From Bacteroidia bacterium (GTDB lineage: Bacteria > Bacteroidota > Bacteroidia > NS11-12g > UBA9320), in the NCBI GenBank assembly GCA_028339355.1, contig JAOLBX010000003.1:1-64000 (forward strand): DNA of 64,000 bases, in the 5' to 3' direction. Below the pieces are notes generated by a model, which was not told the DNA's origin, did no database searches, and saw only the letters and a list, made by a program, of their open reading frames with translations. Positions 6,994 through 17,400 of this stretch are shown one piece after another; within the stretch, counting starts at the first letter, position 1, and each line of letters starts with the position of its first letter. Position numbers and translations under genes: made by a program.

Positions 6994-7942
6994 ATCCCAA
7001 TTTCTTCGAAATCTCGTATTTGTTTCTGTTGGGTGCATTTCTGCTAAGCATCTCAGCTAAAAATCCTCCCATAAACAATTGTGTTCCAATGAGCAACATT
7101 GCCAAAGCAATATAGAACAATGGGTTATCCGTTACTAGAGTCTGCCTAATACCACTTCTAAGTGCTATGAATTTATCAATAAGTACGTATGAGGTAAATA
7201 AGAAACCAACAACGAAAGCAATGGCTCCCCAAAAACCAAAGAAGTGCATTGGTCTTTTTCCAAACTTAGAAACAAAAATGATGCTCAATAAATCCAATGG
7301 TCCACGCACAAATCTACTGAGACCAAACTTAGTTTCGCCGTACTTTCTAGCTTGATGCGTGACTACCTTCTCTCCTATTTTCTTGTAGCCAGCACGATCT
7401 GCCATTACAGGTATATATCTGTGCATTTCTCCGTACACCTCAATACTTTTTACTACTTCATTTTTGTACGCTTTAAGCCCACAATTGAAATCATGTAAAT
7501 ATATCCCACTCATTCTACGAGTAGCCCAATTGTATAATTTGGTAGGTACAGTTTTAGTGATAGGGTCATGACGTTTTTTCTTCCAACCGCTCACTAAGTC
7601 AAATCCATCTTCCCAAAGCATACGATGCATTTCGGGTAGTTCCTCAGGGCTATCCTGAAGGTCAGCATCCATAGTAAAGACTGAATCTCCAAGAGCAAGT
7701 GCAAAACCTTCATTGAGAGCTGCAGATTTACCATAGTTTCTTCGGAACTTCAAGCCTTTTACTTCTTTATTAGATTTTTTCAAATCTTCTATAATACTCC
7801 AAGATTGGTCTGTAGACCCGTCATCTATGAATATGACCTCATAACTAAACTTATGCTCATCCATCACACGCTTTATCCAAGCATACAATTCTGGCAATGA
7901 TTCTGCTTCATTGAGCAGTGGTATTACTATCGATATATCCAC
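6986..7942 (-). CDS. GT2 glycosyltransferase, polyprenyl-phosphate sugar synthase type (DPM1/GtrB-like)
   Basis: 318 residues. The N-terminal GT-A domain has IVIPLLNEAESL, the nucleotide-binding DDGSTDQS and the metal-binding FTMDADLQD; the motif RKYGETKFGLSRF near residue 205 is characteristic of polyprenyl-phosphate mannose/glucose synthases. Two membrane helices follow (about 230-255 and 275-300). It is expected to load a hexose on undecaprenyl phosphate for glycan export. It starts 2 nt after the DUF4199 gene stops and overlaps the next glycosyltransferase, so translation is likely coupled. Confidence 0.9.
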   Translation of the reverse strand: MDISIVIPLLNEAESLPELYAWIKRVMDEHKFSYEVIFIDDGSTDQSWSIIEDLKKSNKEVKGLKFRRNYGKSAALNEGFALALGDSVFTMDADLQDSPEELPEMHRMLWEDGFDLVSGWKKKRHDPITKTVPTKLYNWATRRMSGIYLHDFNCGLKAYKNEVVKSIEVYGEMHRYIPVMADRAGYKKIGEKVVTHQARKYGETKFGLSRFVRGPLDLLSIIFVSKFGKRPMHFFGFWGAIAFVVGFLFTSYVLIDKFIALRSGIRQTLVTDNPLFYIALAMLLIGTQLFMGGFLAEMLSRNAPNRNKYEISKKLGFE

Positions 7943-7944
7943 AA

Positions 7945-8493
7945 CTAGGCTATTAAATCTTCTTGTTTTTTATCTTTTTGAATAGCACCTATGATAAGTG
8001 CGAGGAGTGCATACCATAACAAGAAAAAACCGTGCATAATAGTTGAGCCCAGTACTCCTGTAGTATACTTTTTGAATCCAGATGCCATTTCCATTGATCT
8101 CTCTATCATTTCATCAGAGTAACCAGCATCAGTAAGTTTTTCCATTTCTTGAGCCATTTTCTCATCGTATAACCAATCCGTCATTTCTGGGTCTATCACC
8201 GTCACAAACAGCAATGTGTACAGCAAAGAAATCAGTGCCGCAACTAATCCTACAATAAATGCTGCAGAAAACGCCTTCCTAAAAGAATATGAACTAAAAA
8301 AATGCTTGCAATCTCGAGCACCTAAAACCATCAAAACTATGGGAGCAGCTAACACCAAAATTACTGTCGAAATAGTACCGTATGCTTTGGATAAAAATAT
8401 CTCCGGATCAACCGCATAAACAATCAAATGTGAGAAGACAGCAATCAAGCCTAAATAAACACCATGCCGAATCGATGGTCTGTAGTTTTTCAT
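7945..8493 (-). CDS. DUF4199 family membrane protein
   Basis: 182 residues with four membrane segments (about 10-28, 38-58, 74-100, 148-168) and a soluble acidic loop at 108-140 rich in Met and Glu. The arrangement of three helices, loop and last helix, with the motif SYSFRKAFSAAF, matches the Bacteroidota DUF4199 family. Its function is unknown. It lies between the dihydroorotase-like gene (12 nt upstream) and the GT2 gene (2 nt downstream), an association that suggests a role in envelope glycan assembly. Confidence 0.8.
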   Translation of the reverse strand: MKNYRPSIRHGVYLGLIAVFSHLIVYAVDPEIFLSKAYGTISTVILVLAAPIVLMVLGARDCKHFFSSYSFRKAFSAAFIVGLVAALISLLYTLLFVTVIDPEMTDWLYDEKMAQEMEKLTDAGYSDEMIERSMEMASGFKKYTTGVLGSTIMHGFFLLWYALLALIIGAIQKDKKQEDLIA

Positions 8494-8504
8494 TTTTCTT
8501 CTTT

Positions 8505-9773
8505 TTAGTTGTAAAAGTTTATTTTATTATTATTGAAAACGGCAATGACCTTACCCACTTGTTCCTTTTTCCACTCATGACTATTCTTCGAACTCGATTT
8601 ATTGGTACTAGCATCGAAAGTCCACTTTGCTTTCATATCTACCACTATTAGATTAGCCGAATCTCCCTTGTTTACAGTAGACGAAACATTCTCTAAAACG
8701 TTACCTGGACCAGAAGTTAAGGAGCTAACAAATAGCTCCATACTGATATCTGACGCTAAGTGCTTAAGGTACCAAGAGAGCATGAGCTGCAGACTCAATG
8801 ACCCAAAATCAGCATAATCAAACTCAACAAGTTTGCTTTCTATATTCTGAGGACAATGATTACTGCAAATCGCATCAATTGTGCCATCATTAAGCCCTTT
8901 GATCAAAGCTTTTCTATCTTTCTCTGTACGAAGCGGTGGATAAAGTTTAAAATTTTCATCAAAACTCAAAATTTCTTTATCCGTAAAACATAAACTGGCA
9001 ATAGCTACATCGCACGTTATCTTAGCACCTTCTTTTTTTGCCTGTTTTATAAGTGCTACAGATTCTTTCGTCGAAATACAGCTAAAATGAAGTGGGGCGT
9101 CACAATACTTTGCTACTTCTATTTGCTCACGTACACTTATGTATTCTGCTAAGGAAGAACTTGTTTTCAACCCTGTATGTATCGTAGTTTCACTCTCATT
9201 TACTACGCCTTTTTGCTCTAGCGACTTATCCGAAGCATGGCTTATTACTATAGCACCAAAAGGTTTTGTGTATAGCAAAGCTTTTTTCAATAATCCATTG
9301 CTCACAGCATTATCCCCGTTGGTAAACGCAACAGACCCGGCATTATACATATCGTACAATTCAGCGAGATTTTCATAATTCTCAGAAGATGACAAGACAC
9401 CCGTAGGCATTAAGTCTACTATGTGATCTTGAGCAGACTTAACCAAGTAATTTACCGACGACTTATTCTCAATTGCTGGTTCGCTATGCGGCAAAGTCAC
9501 CAAAGTAGTAAAACCACCAGCAGCTGCAGAATTAAGCGTATCTCCCAATGAATCTTTATGCTCGTTTCCTGGATCAGAAAGGTGGCATCTCAAATCTATC
9601 CACCCGCTAGAGACTATCAAATCTTCACCCTCTATTAGCACGACATCCGATTTTATAGACTTGCCTAATTCAGCAATTTTTCCATTGACAATAAGAATAT
9701 CTATTTTTTCGGAATGAAGAGAATGTCCTTTTTCTAGGAGTGTTGCATTTCGGATAAGATAAGATTGTGGCAC
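8505..9773 (-). CDS. Dihydroorotase-like amidohydrolase, predicted catalytically inactive
   Basis: 422 residues with the cyclic-amidohydrolase fold and the family sequence DLRCHLSDPGNEHKDSLG. Key metal and catalytic residues are replaced. The HxH of active dihydroorotases is RCH; the PHHL metal-ligand stretch is IASL; the terminal DHAPH is NHCPQ, losing the catalytic Asp and one His. The substrate-loop histidines HAS and HFSCIST remain. This pattern matches non-catalytic PyrC-prime-type proteins, which in other bacteria support aspartate transcarbamoylase assembly. The partner here is not visible. It lies 7 nt after the BatA-like gene and 12 nt before the DUF4199 gene in one transcription unit. 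Confidence 0.85.
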   Translation of the reverse strand: MPQSYLIRNATLLEKGHSLHSEKIDILIVNGKIAELGKSIKSDVVLIEGEDLIVSSGWIDLRCHLSDPGNEHKDSLGDTLNSAAAGGFTTLVTLPHSEPAIENKSSVNYLVKSAQDHIVDLMPTGVLSSSENYENLAELYDMYNAGSVAFTNGDNAVSNGLLKKALLYTKPFGAIVISHASDKSLEQKGVVNESETTIHTGLKTSSSLAEYISVREQIEVAKYCDAPLHFSCISTKESVALIKQAKKEGAKITCDVAIASLCFTDKEILSFDENFKLYPPLRTEKDRKALIKGLNDGTIDAICSNHCPQNIESKLVEFDYADFGSLSLQLMLSWYLKHLASDISMELFVSSLTSGPGNVLENVSSTVNKGDSANLIVVDMKAKWTFDASTNKSSSKNSHEWKKEQVGKVIAVFNNNKINFYN

Positions 9774-9779
9774 TCGTGG

Positions 9780-11783
9780 TTATGATTTTAAGAATCTCAA
9801 CAAAAGTATCTCTATAAGCAGAAATATCAAACATAGTGCAATGAAGAATTTCCACAAAGGTGTACCACTACTAAGTGAATCTGTAGCATTTTTCAAAGAT
9901 GCAGCTGTAGAATTACTAACAGACACTTTTGCTCCTCCGAACTGTTCTTTCAATTCTACATCTGTGGCAAATTTTTGTATGGACTCATTCCTACTATAAT
10001 TCAAAGCCACTTTGGCCAACTCTTCTTTATCTTTGTTTTGAATGGTGTACACCCCGCTCTCAGAAATCTCATCATTCAGCCAAAACCTTAAACCGCCTTT
10101 ATTTACAGCACTTTCGGCAAGAATCACCTGCTCTTCCCTTACCAATGACACATTCGTTTCGGCACCCTTGGACTGACTCAAACTTATAGCTTCATCTGAA
10201 AAAACGATGTATGCTAGCTGCTGTTTTTCAGACTTACTAAAAGCCATTTTCAGCATACTCAACACAAATAATTCGTGCAGTGCCAAATTACTATATGTCG
10301 CATCTAGAGGAAGTGCAAACTGAAACAAGCTTCCAAGACCCAATCTTTTACGAAGCAAAATAGTACTGTTGTCTTTTAGCGACAATATAGACTCCGCCCC
10401 TGCCGTTGGCTTTAGAGCATAGCACTTAGACACTTTTGGAAGCAATGTGTTTTTGGGAATACGTTTATAAACATCTCTAATAAAAGGCTGACGTAAGTCT
10501 TCTGAAGAAATACTGAGATTTTTTGAAGACACAACTCCGTAACTTGCCAACCCTAGAATATCACTGGCATCAGAATAACTCACAACACCTGCCGTTGGCA
10601 AAACAGCAGCAACTCCCCCTTTTTCTATAAAAAGTTTCAATTGCTCAGCAAGACCGCTTCCTATATCTTTAAGTTCATTGAGTATAATAAAATCATACGA
10701 GTTCAAACTAGCATAGTCTAAACTACCTTCAGAGGCAGTAGCGTATTGGAACACCTTATCGCTTCCAAATATCTTTGTAATAGAAGAAGCTGGTTTCCCT
10801 ATTTGCAACACATTAATACTTTGTTTTATGTTCAAAGAAAAAAAGTACTGATTATCAAAAATCACTGGCACATCTGTGAGGCTGACTTCTCCCTCGACCC
10901 AACCTTTCTGCGAACTGGAAAACGTTAAATCCAATATTTCTTGCCCCTTGGATTGTATACCAAAACTTTCCACACCTTGTTGTACTCCATTAATTTTCAG
11001 GACTATGGATGAGGATTCCACATCTTCAGCTCCATTATTAACCACTTTTACTTTTAGCTTTAGTGGAGTTTCCGGTCTCACTACTGGTTCATCTAACCAC
11101 ACTGAATCAATGCTCAGATTTTGCAGCATCTCGGGGACCAAACGCACCAAATTAAGATTAATATTGCTATCTAGGACAACCCCATCTACTTCTCCAGTGG
11201 TTTGATAATCGCTTATGGCAAATGTATGTTGGCTTGCGAATCCTTCTGCGATATACTTGTTATTTACTTTTTGAACTATGGCCCCTATATCATTCGGATG
11301 AAAATCCATCTCCAAATCATCGATGAGATTTGTAGCGTTGGCTGGCGTATAAATTCTATTGGTACTGGGACTCAGAGCATTGTCAAGAATCTGAATTTCT
11401 GCTTCAGCGGGTAAGTTCTCAATAATTTGTCTAGCTGCATTCTTTGCATTCTCAAAGAGCTGTCCGTTTTCACCCGCAGCTCCCATGCTTTGAGAATTAT
11501 CTAGATATATGCTCACCAACTGACGTCCATCCTTATTATTCTTATTGGGCAAGTATGGCCTTGCAAAGGCGAGCACTAACGCAGTGATGGCGAGCATGCG
11601 TGCTGCAAGCACTAGCCATTTTTTTATCTGCCTAGTCTTCCTGCTTTCTGTCTGAATCTCCTTTAGCATTGCCACATTACTAAACATGACTTTTCTATAT
11701 TTCCTGAAATTAAATAAATGAATAATAAGCGGAACAGCCAAAAGTAGCAGGGCCCATAGAAAAATTGGATTTTGAAAGTTCAT
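9780..11783 (-). CDS. BatA-domain protein with von Willebrand A-like region
   Basis: 667 residues. The first ~80 residues are the aerotolerance BatA domain with two membrane helices around the motif PLIIHLFNFRKYRKVMFSNV. Residues ~90-200 resemble a VWA domain with a MIDAS-like DNSQSMG. The remainder is periplasmic and beta-rich, and a membrane helix (about 645-663) ends the protein. Such proteins are common in Bacteroidota next to dihydroorotase-like genes, and their precise role is unknown. It is the first gene of the leftward cluster. A TAAATTTG -7 box lies 13 nt upstream of its ATG. Confidence 0.85.
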   Translation of the reverse strand: MNFQNPIFLWALLLLAVPLIIHLFNFRKYRKVMFSNVAMLKEIQTESRKTRQIKKWLVLAARMLAITALVLAFARPYLPNKNNKDGRQLVSIYLDNSQSMGAAGENGQLFENAKNAARQIIENLPAEAEIQILDNALSPSTNRIYTPANATNLIDDLEMDFHPNDIGAIVQKVNNKYIAEGFASQHTFAISDYQTTGEVDGVVLDSNINLNLVRLVPEMLQNLSIDSVWLDEPVVRPETPLKLKVKVVNNGAEDVESSSIVLKINGVQQGVESFGIQSKGQEILDLTFSSSQKGWVEGEVSLTDVPVIFDNQYFFSLNIKQSINVLQIGKPASSITKIFGSDKVFQYATASEGSLDYASLNSYDFIILNELKDIGSGLAEQLKLFIEKGGVAAVLPTAGVVSYSDASDILGLASYGVVSSKNLSISSEDLRQPFIRDVYKRIPKNTLLPKVSKCYALKPTAGAESILSLKDNSTILLRKRLGLGSLFQFALPLDATYSNLALHELFVLSMLKMAFSKSEKQQLAYIVFSDEAISLSQSKGAETNVSLVREEQVILAESAVNKGGLRFWLNDEISESGVYTIQNKDKEELAKVALNYSRNESIQKFATDVELKEQFGGAKVSVSNSTAASLKNATDSLSSGTPLWKFFIALCLIFLLIEILLLRFLKS

Positions 11784-11796
11784 TTAATGAGTTGTG

Positions 11797-11804
11797 CAAA
11801 TTTA
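11797..11804 (-). promoter_or_regulatory. Putative -7 promoter element of the BatA-dihydroorotase-glycosyltransferase cluster
   Basis: Read leftward the bases are TAAATTTG, an exact match to TAnnTTTG, 13 nt before the ATG at 11783. The following genes are packed with gaps of 12 nt or less, so this may drive all five. Confidence 0.5.
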
Positions 11805-11886
11805 GGCAGTGCAGGCTTACTATAAAAATATAACGCCGAGATAGATTATATGATTATGTCAGTTAGTCAAAAAAAGCATTACACTC

Positions 11887-12441
11887 TTAGAGTATCTGTA
11901 ACAACTCTGCAAAATTGTTTGGGACCTGATAATTGAACCCCGAAAAATAATTACATTGGAGTTTGAACTGAACACCAAGTTTAGTGTCTTTTCTGAGCTC
12001 AACTATTACATTACCATACAACTGCACCCTCTTACCATCTTCAGACTGCGGTTTTGGCTTAAGAAAATAATGCCAATATTCCTCACAGCATCCGCAGGTA
12101 CGTGCTGTACAGTGCTTATTTACAGATAATTGATACCCATGTGAGAGAATCTGATCCTTAATATAATCGAGTAAATAATGTTGTAAATCTAAATTCTTCT
12201 GTTCCCCAACTTTAATCACAATTCCTGCCGCATCTCCTCTATCAATAATGTAGGTAGAGATATACTCCGCTCCCGATTTTGCCTGCTCCCACTCGCTTTG
12301 TAAGTATAAGATTAGGTCCTGTATCTTAGGAAAATTATCGCACATCCCATCTTTAAAACAAGACTGCCTGGATACCGGCTTGGAATAAGAAAAATCTTCT
12401 TTTTCTAACCGAGTTAAAATTTTTTTGACGTAGGATGGCAT
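11887..12441 (-). CDS. Conserved-looking hypothetical protein with cysteine cluster
   Basis: 184 residues, cytoplasmic in appearance (no signal or membrane segment). A cysteine/histidine group occurs at about residues 113-124 (KHCTARTCGCCEEYWHYF), preceded by further Cys near residues 28-34 (SCFKDGMC), which could bind a metal. The remainder alternates beta strands with helices. I do not recognise the family. It is divergent from the glycosyltransferase at 12494 across about 50 bp. Confidence 0.6.
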   Translation of the reverse strand: MPSYVKKILTRLEKEDFSYSKPVSRQSCFKDGMCDNFPKIQDLILYLQSEWEQAKSGAEYISTYIIDRGDAAGIVIKVGEQKNLDLQHYLLDYIKDQILSHGYQLSVNKHCTARTCGCCEEYWHYFLKPKPQSEDGKRVQLYGNVIVELRKDTKLGVQFKLQCNYFSGFNYQVPNNFAELLQIL

Positions 12442-12475
12442 AAATTACTTATGTCTATAACACTTATGAATTACG

Positions 12476-12483
12476 TATGTTTG
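12476..12483 (+). promoter_or_regulatory. Putative -7 promoter element
   Basis: TATGTTTG matches TAnnTTTG and lies 10 nt before the TTG start at 12494, the same distance as for the PorV-like gene at 50048. It supports the non-ATG start. Confidence 0.5.
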
Positions 12484-12493
12484 CCGAAAGCAT

Positions 12494-14413
12494 TTGAAAC
12501 TTTCGATTGTCATAGTAAATTACAATGTTAAGCACTTCTTAGAGCAATGCCTAAAGTCGGTGCAAAACGCAACGCAAAACATTGAAAAAGAGATATTTGT
12601 AGTTGACAATAATTCTGTAGACGGCTCTAATAAAATGGTTTCAAATCTCTTTCCTGAGGTCATTCTTATTGCCAACAAAGAAAATGTAGGTTTTAGTGTA
12701 GCCAATAATCAAGCTATAAAAAGAAGTACTGGAGAATATGTGCTTTTGCTGAATCCTGATACAATAGTGCCTGAAAATTGCTTTGAAAAAATATTAGCAT
12801 TTGCAGACAGTAAACCCGACTTAGGCGGATGCGGAGTGCATATGGTGGATGGGCAAGGAAACTTTCTCCCTGAGAGTAAGCGTGGACTCCCTACACCAGA
12901 GGTAGCTCTATATAAGATGATAGGGTTAAACAAAATCTTCCCAAAATCCAAAAAATTTGGCAAGTACCACTTAGGTTACCTTCCTGAAAATGAAAATAAC
13001 GAGATAGACATACTATCTGGTGCTTTCATGCTCATGAGAAAGAAAACCCTAGACGAGGTTGGACTGCTGGATGAAACCTTTTTTATGTACGGAGAGGATA
13101 TCGACCTGAGCTACAGAATAAAACAAGGAGGTTGGAAAAATTACTACTTCGCTAACACAAACATTATACATTACAAAGGGGAAAGCACAAAAAAACTGAG
13201 TACTAATTACGTACGTGTTTTTTATAAGGCAATGATCATATTTGCCGAAAAACACTATACCGGTAGAAACAAGAAACTCTTTAAATTTTTTATAAATGCC
13301 GCTATATATGCACGTGCAGGATTAGCTGTAGGAGTCAATATCATCAAAAAATTTTGGCAACCAGCTCTGGAGAGTATTCTTATTTTTTTAAGCCTCTATT
13401 TACTTAAAGACTACTGGGAAGAGCATATAAAATTTATAAAAGCGTATCCCAGGGAAATGGTGACCATTCACCTCCCCTATTATTCTGCAGTTTGGGTATT
13501 GACCATGTGGTTTAACGGGAGCTACAGTAGTCCTTTCAATTTCAGCAAGTTGGCTAGAAGTATACTATTAGGGGCTCTTATCATCTTTATGATTTATGGG
13601 CTACTTCCTGATCACTTGCACTTTAGCCGCGGTATAATTCTCTTTGGCACCTTGGTAGTGGCCGCACTGCTATTTGCGTGGCGTACTCTTTTACATTTCG
13701 TTAAATATAGAACGCTGGATTTTAGCCAACGCAATTACACAAAAAGCATACTAGTAGGTGGAAAATCGCAATGGGAAAAGGTAACTAAGCTATTAAAGAG
13801 CTATAACAATAACTATCAGCAGGTCGGATATGTGAGTGACGTTAAAGCTACAGATCATCAATGGCTTGGCACTATTAATCAGTTGAAAGAGTTAGTGAAA
13901 ATCTATGGTATCAATGAGATTATTTTTAGCAACGAGAGCATCACTACCGAGAAGACAATGCAGCTCATGAATGACATTGGCCCTAATATTAACTATTTTA
14001 CAATACCTGAAGACAGCAATTTTGTTATAGGATCACATTCAAAGAATGCAAATGGGCTTTACATCGGTGAACAAATTGAACTAAACCTAAGTAAGCAAGA
14101 TAAGCGTTCTCAAAAAAGACTTTTTGACATCACTATAGCTTTAGTTAGTCTGGTACTAGCACCAATTTTCTATCTGTGGGGTAAGACGAGGAAATGGAGT
14201 TCAAATTCTATTAGTGTTTTAACAGGCAAAAAGACTTGGGTAGGATACAGCAGTAGCATTACAGCCAAGCTTCCAAGCATGAAACCTGGAGTTTACAGAA
14301 CCGATTATCAGCTAAAAGAACCCAACTCTCATTTTAGTGAAAACCTAGACTCTCAGTATGCTAAGAATTATGCTATTTCTCTGGACCTATCAATTATGGT
14401 TCATAGCAACTAA
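12494..14413 (+). CDS. GT2 glycosyltransferase fused to degenerate sugar-phosphotransferase-like tail
   Basis: 639 residues, TTG start. Residues 1-240 form a GT-A domain of the rhamnosyltransferase/WbbL kind: SIVIVNYNVKHFLEQCL, VVDNNSVDGSN, LLLNPDTI and the GEDIDLSYR acid-base region. Hydrophobic segments follow (about 290-310, 350-370, 375-395), then a Rossmann-like part (residues ~415-510) and a C-terminal stretch that starts KRLFDITIALVSLVLAPIF, as in polyprenyl glycosylphosphotransferases. The catalytic FRSM and DELP-type motifs of that enzyme class are absent, though the end still reads LPSMKPGVYRTDYQ. So only the glycosyltransferase half should be catalytic. It probably assembles a surface polysaccharide or T9SS-linked lipopolysaccharide. 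Confidence 0.85.
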   Translation: MKLSIVIVNYNVKHFLEQCLKSVQNATQNIEKEIFVVDNNSVDGSNKMVSNLFPEVILIANKENVGFSVANNQAIKRSTGEYVLLLNPDTIVPENCFEKILAFADSKPDLGGCGVHMVDGQGNFLPESKRGLPTPEVALYKMIGLNKIFPKSKKFGKYHLGYLPENENNEIDILSGAFMLMRKKTLDEVGLLDETFFMYGEDIDLSYRIKQGGWKNYYFANTNIIHYKGESTKKLSTNYVRVFYKAMIIFAEKHYTGRNKKLFKFFINAAIYARAGLAVGVNIIKKFWQPALESILIFLSLYLLKDYWEEHIKFIKAYPREMVTIHLPYYSAVWVLTMWFNGSYSSPFNFSKLARSILLGALIIFMIYGLLPDHLHFSRGIILFGTLVVAALLFAWRTLLHFVKYRTLDFSQRNYTKSILVGGKSQWEKVTKLLKSYNNNYQQVGYVSDVKATDHQWLGTINQLKELVKIYGINEIIFSNESITTEKTMQLMNDIGPNINYFTIPEDSNFVIGSHSKNANGLYIGEQIELNLSKQDKRSQKRLFDITIALVSLVLAPIFYLWGKTRKWSSNSISVLTGKKTWVGYSSSITAKLPSMKPGVYRTDYQLKEPNSHFSENLDSQYAKNYAISLDLSIMVHSN

Positions 14414-14469
14414 ATCAGATTTGATTAGGGCAAAAGATGGTCTTTTTAGTATAGCTCACACTTACTGAA

Positions 14470-14477
14470 TATATTTG
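14470..14477 (+). promoter_or_regulatory. Putative -7 promoter element of the giant adhesin gene
   Basis: TATATTTG matches TAnnTTTG and ends 16 nt before ATG 14494. The upstream sequence is T-rich, without a clean -33 TTTG. Confidence 0.45.
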
Positions 14478-14493
14478 TGTACTTAATGGCTAA

Positions 14494-17400
14494 ATGGTTA
14501 GAACAATTTACACCATACTATTTCTTTGTTGCTTTGTCATATATTCTAAAGGCCAAGCTAAACTTGATTTAAAAATCACACTCCCGTCTAGCCTTCACCT
14601 TTGTACACTTTCCGATTATATTGAACTTGAAGTACGTAACATTTCTGCAAGTACAGTTAGCGGAATTACAGCCAAACTAGAACTCCCTACAGGATTATTA
14701 TATCAGGTAAACTCTTTAGTAGGAACCAATGTTTCTGAGAGTTCCATCACCAACTTAAACAAGCCTGAATTTGATATTCCAAATTTATCAGTAACCCAAT
14801 CCGCAACCTTCAAAATAAAGCTTAACAGTAGTTGCAACATTATTTCCTTTTTGAATAACGGAGGACTGGCTAGAATTAAAAATAGCACTTATTACATGGG
14901 CGGCTTGGTTATAAAGCAATCTACCCCAATTAACATTAAGCAACCAGCATTACAGATAAGCACTATTAGCAACCAGCTAAAAACGGCAGATTTGGAAGAA
15001 ATATTTATACGAAATATCGTTGTAAAAAATAATGGCTCTGGCAAGTTGGCAACTCTTAAGTTTATTCGAGACTACAGTTCAGGACTTGATCTTCTAGGTA
15101 CCAATGGAGGAACTGTAACCAGCTCGGGGAATAGAACTACATCTATTTTAAACTCTGCTGATTTCACGAGTATAGGAAACAATGACACCTTCTTCGACCT
15201 CAATGAGACCTTCACCTTCAGAGATACAATACAAGTAAATTCATGTTCTAATTTGACTTCCAAATACATTTTATCTTGGGGTTGCGGTACGCAAACGTGT
15301 GTCACAAGACAAGCCTCTGCCAATGTAAGTATCTCCTCAAAAGTTCCTAAGCTTAGCTTCACTCCCACATCAAGTTTCTCATCCTGTTTAGAAAAATCAA
15401 ACATCAATCAGCAGAGCATTGTAATTACCAATAATGGAGATGACACAGCTACGGCCATCGATATCAATATTTATCAAAGTTATGGCACTGGTTTTTATGC
15501 CAATCTGATTTCAAAAATAGAAACAAACTCCTTCACCTATCAAACGACAACCTCAGGATCACATACCAACATTTCACCATATAGTACAAGTAGTACAAAT
15601 AACTCTGGTGTATTCGCTGGATTAGGAGCTGACCCAAAAGGACAAGCATTTCTAAAACTGCCAAATATAGCTCCCAACAAATCTATTATACTACATTGGA
15701 AAACTACATCAATCTGCCCGTCAGTATGCTACTCAGGAGGCTTATGGAATCAAAGATGGAGATACGAGGTGTCATTTAAAAATCAATGTGGCAAGGTTAT
15801 AAATTCTGGGCCACAGGTAGGATCTCAGGGATCTTATCAGCGTGTGATGGCTAGTAATATTAACCCAACAGATATAACAGATGGCCAGAAACAAAAATGG
15901 GAATACACTATAAATACGGGTTATCTATTCTCTAATACAAACAAATCTCAGCTTAAAGCTGTCCTAATATTACCTAATAATTTAACACATTCTAAGAGTA
16001 CATCCGATCTAAAATTTGAATTTGCTAATGGAACAAATTGGTTTCCAAATAGTTTTACGCAAAGTGGAGATACCGTAACGGCATATTTTGATGGAAAAGC
16101 ATCTTCGGTTCTGCACAGGAGTGAGCTATTCATATCTCTCACGGCATCTTGCGGTGGATCTAGCTCTAGTGGTAATGCCAACTACTCAATAAATCTATTT
16201 TACAATCCTGACACCACCTGTTCTTCTGGTTGCGATATTCCGATTCTCTGTGATTCAGACAATATTCGAATCCATTGCTCTTCCGGATGTAACGGCGGCA
16301 TGCACTTTAATTATTTTAATACCGAAAGGGAAAGTTTTGGTCTCCCAGATAATAATAACGACGGCTTAGCTGACAATACAGGCTCCTTGGACGATAGTAA
16401 AATTAAAAAGAATCGTATCATGTTTGGCGATACATTATTAACCACTTTTGGTGGCAAGGTGCATAATGCAGGAAGCATAGCAAACTGGTCTTACGGTAAG
16501 GCAATTTCCAAACTCAATAACGGTAGATATCTTAGCTTAGCCTCAGCAGAACTTAAAATCTACCGAAATGGAAATCTTGTAGTAACTTGCAACAACGTAC
16601 AGTACACGTCCAGTTCTATCGGGAATAATAAAACATTCACTTTTGATGTTGGAATTTTCAGCTTGCTATCTTCTGGTTGCAGTATATTTTCAAGTTACCT
16701 GTACAATAATAGTGATAGCCTAGCTTTAGATGTTCGCTATGTGGTAGATGAAAATGTTGGAAACAGAAATATAAATCTAGAAATAGAAAGTGAATTCTAT
16801 CTAAGTACCGTAGCAAACCCAAGCAGTAGCCAAAAACATCAATGCGATAGCTTCTCAGCTAGAACCCGACTTATTGGCTCTTATTTTACCAATGCTGGAA
16901 GAAACAACCTTACCAACAAAGGATGCAATACTTTAACTGCTTCTCAAAACTTCTACCTAAGTATCGGGCCTTGTTGCACCAACTATGCAGGAGGAAATGT
17001 CTTTCCTTATGAATATAGAAAATGGGCAAAACTCAGCGAAATCATTTTAACCAAAAGTGAGAGTTTTGATGTTTTGAGTAGTTCATTTTTGCAATACAGA
17101 ACAAAAGGAACCGGGGGGGTAGAAACACAAAGGATTAGCAGTATCTCTCCATATTTCACGTCCAGCACTGTACTGAAATTTAAAACCGATTCCTTTTATA
17201 AAGATTTGGGTGGTACAATAGATTTAAGCGACGATGGGTTTCACGGTACTTTCACTAATTCTATAATGGCTAATTGCAAAGCAAACTCAGGGCTATCCAC
17301 TATTGAGTATGCTTTCGTATATGAGCGAATGAATGGTCTTGGATCTAGTTATGACACCATAGTATCTGCCAATAGAAGTGACTTGGTGACTTATGATAAA

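Noticed and set aside
12494-14413. Bifunctional glycosyltransferase / polyprenyl glycosylphosphotransferase
   Set aside because: The C-terminal part resembles the phosphotransferase family at its two ends only; the catalytic core motifs are missing.
15072-15407. Open frame of 111 codons on the minus strand inside the giant adhesin gene
   Set aside because: Opposite to a long, motif-rich gene with a clear reading frame; low-complexity translation without motifs.
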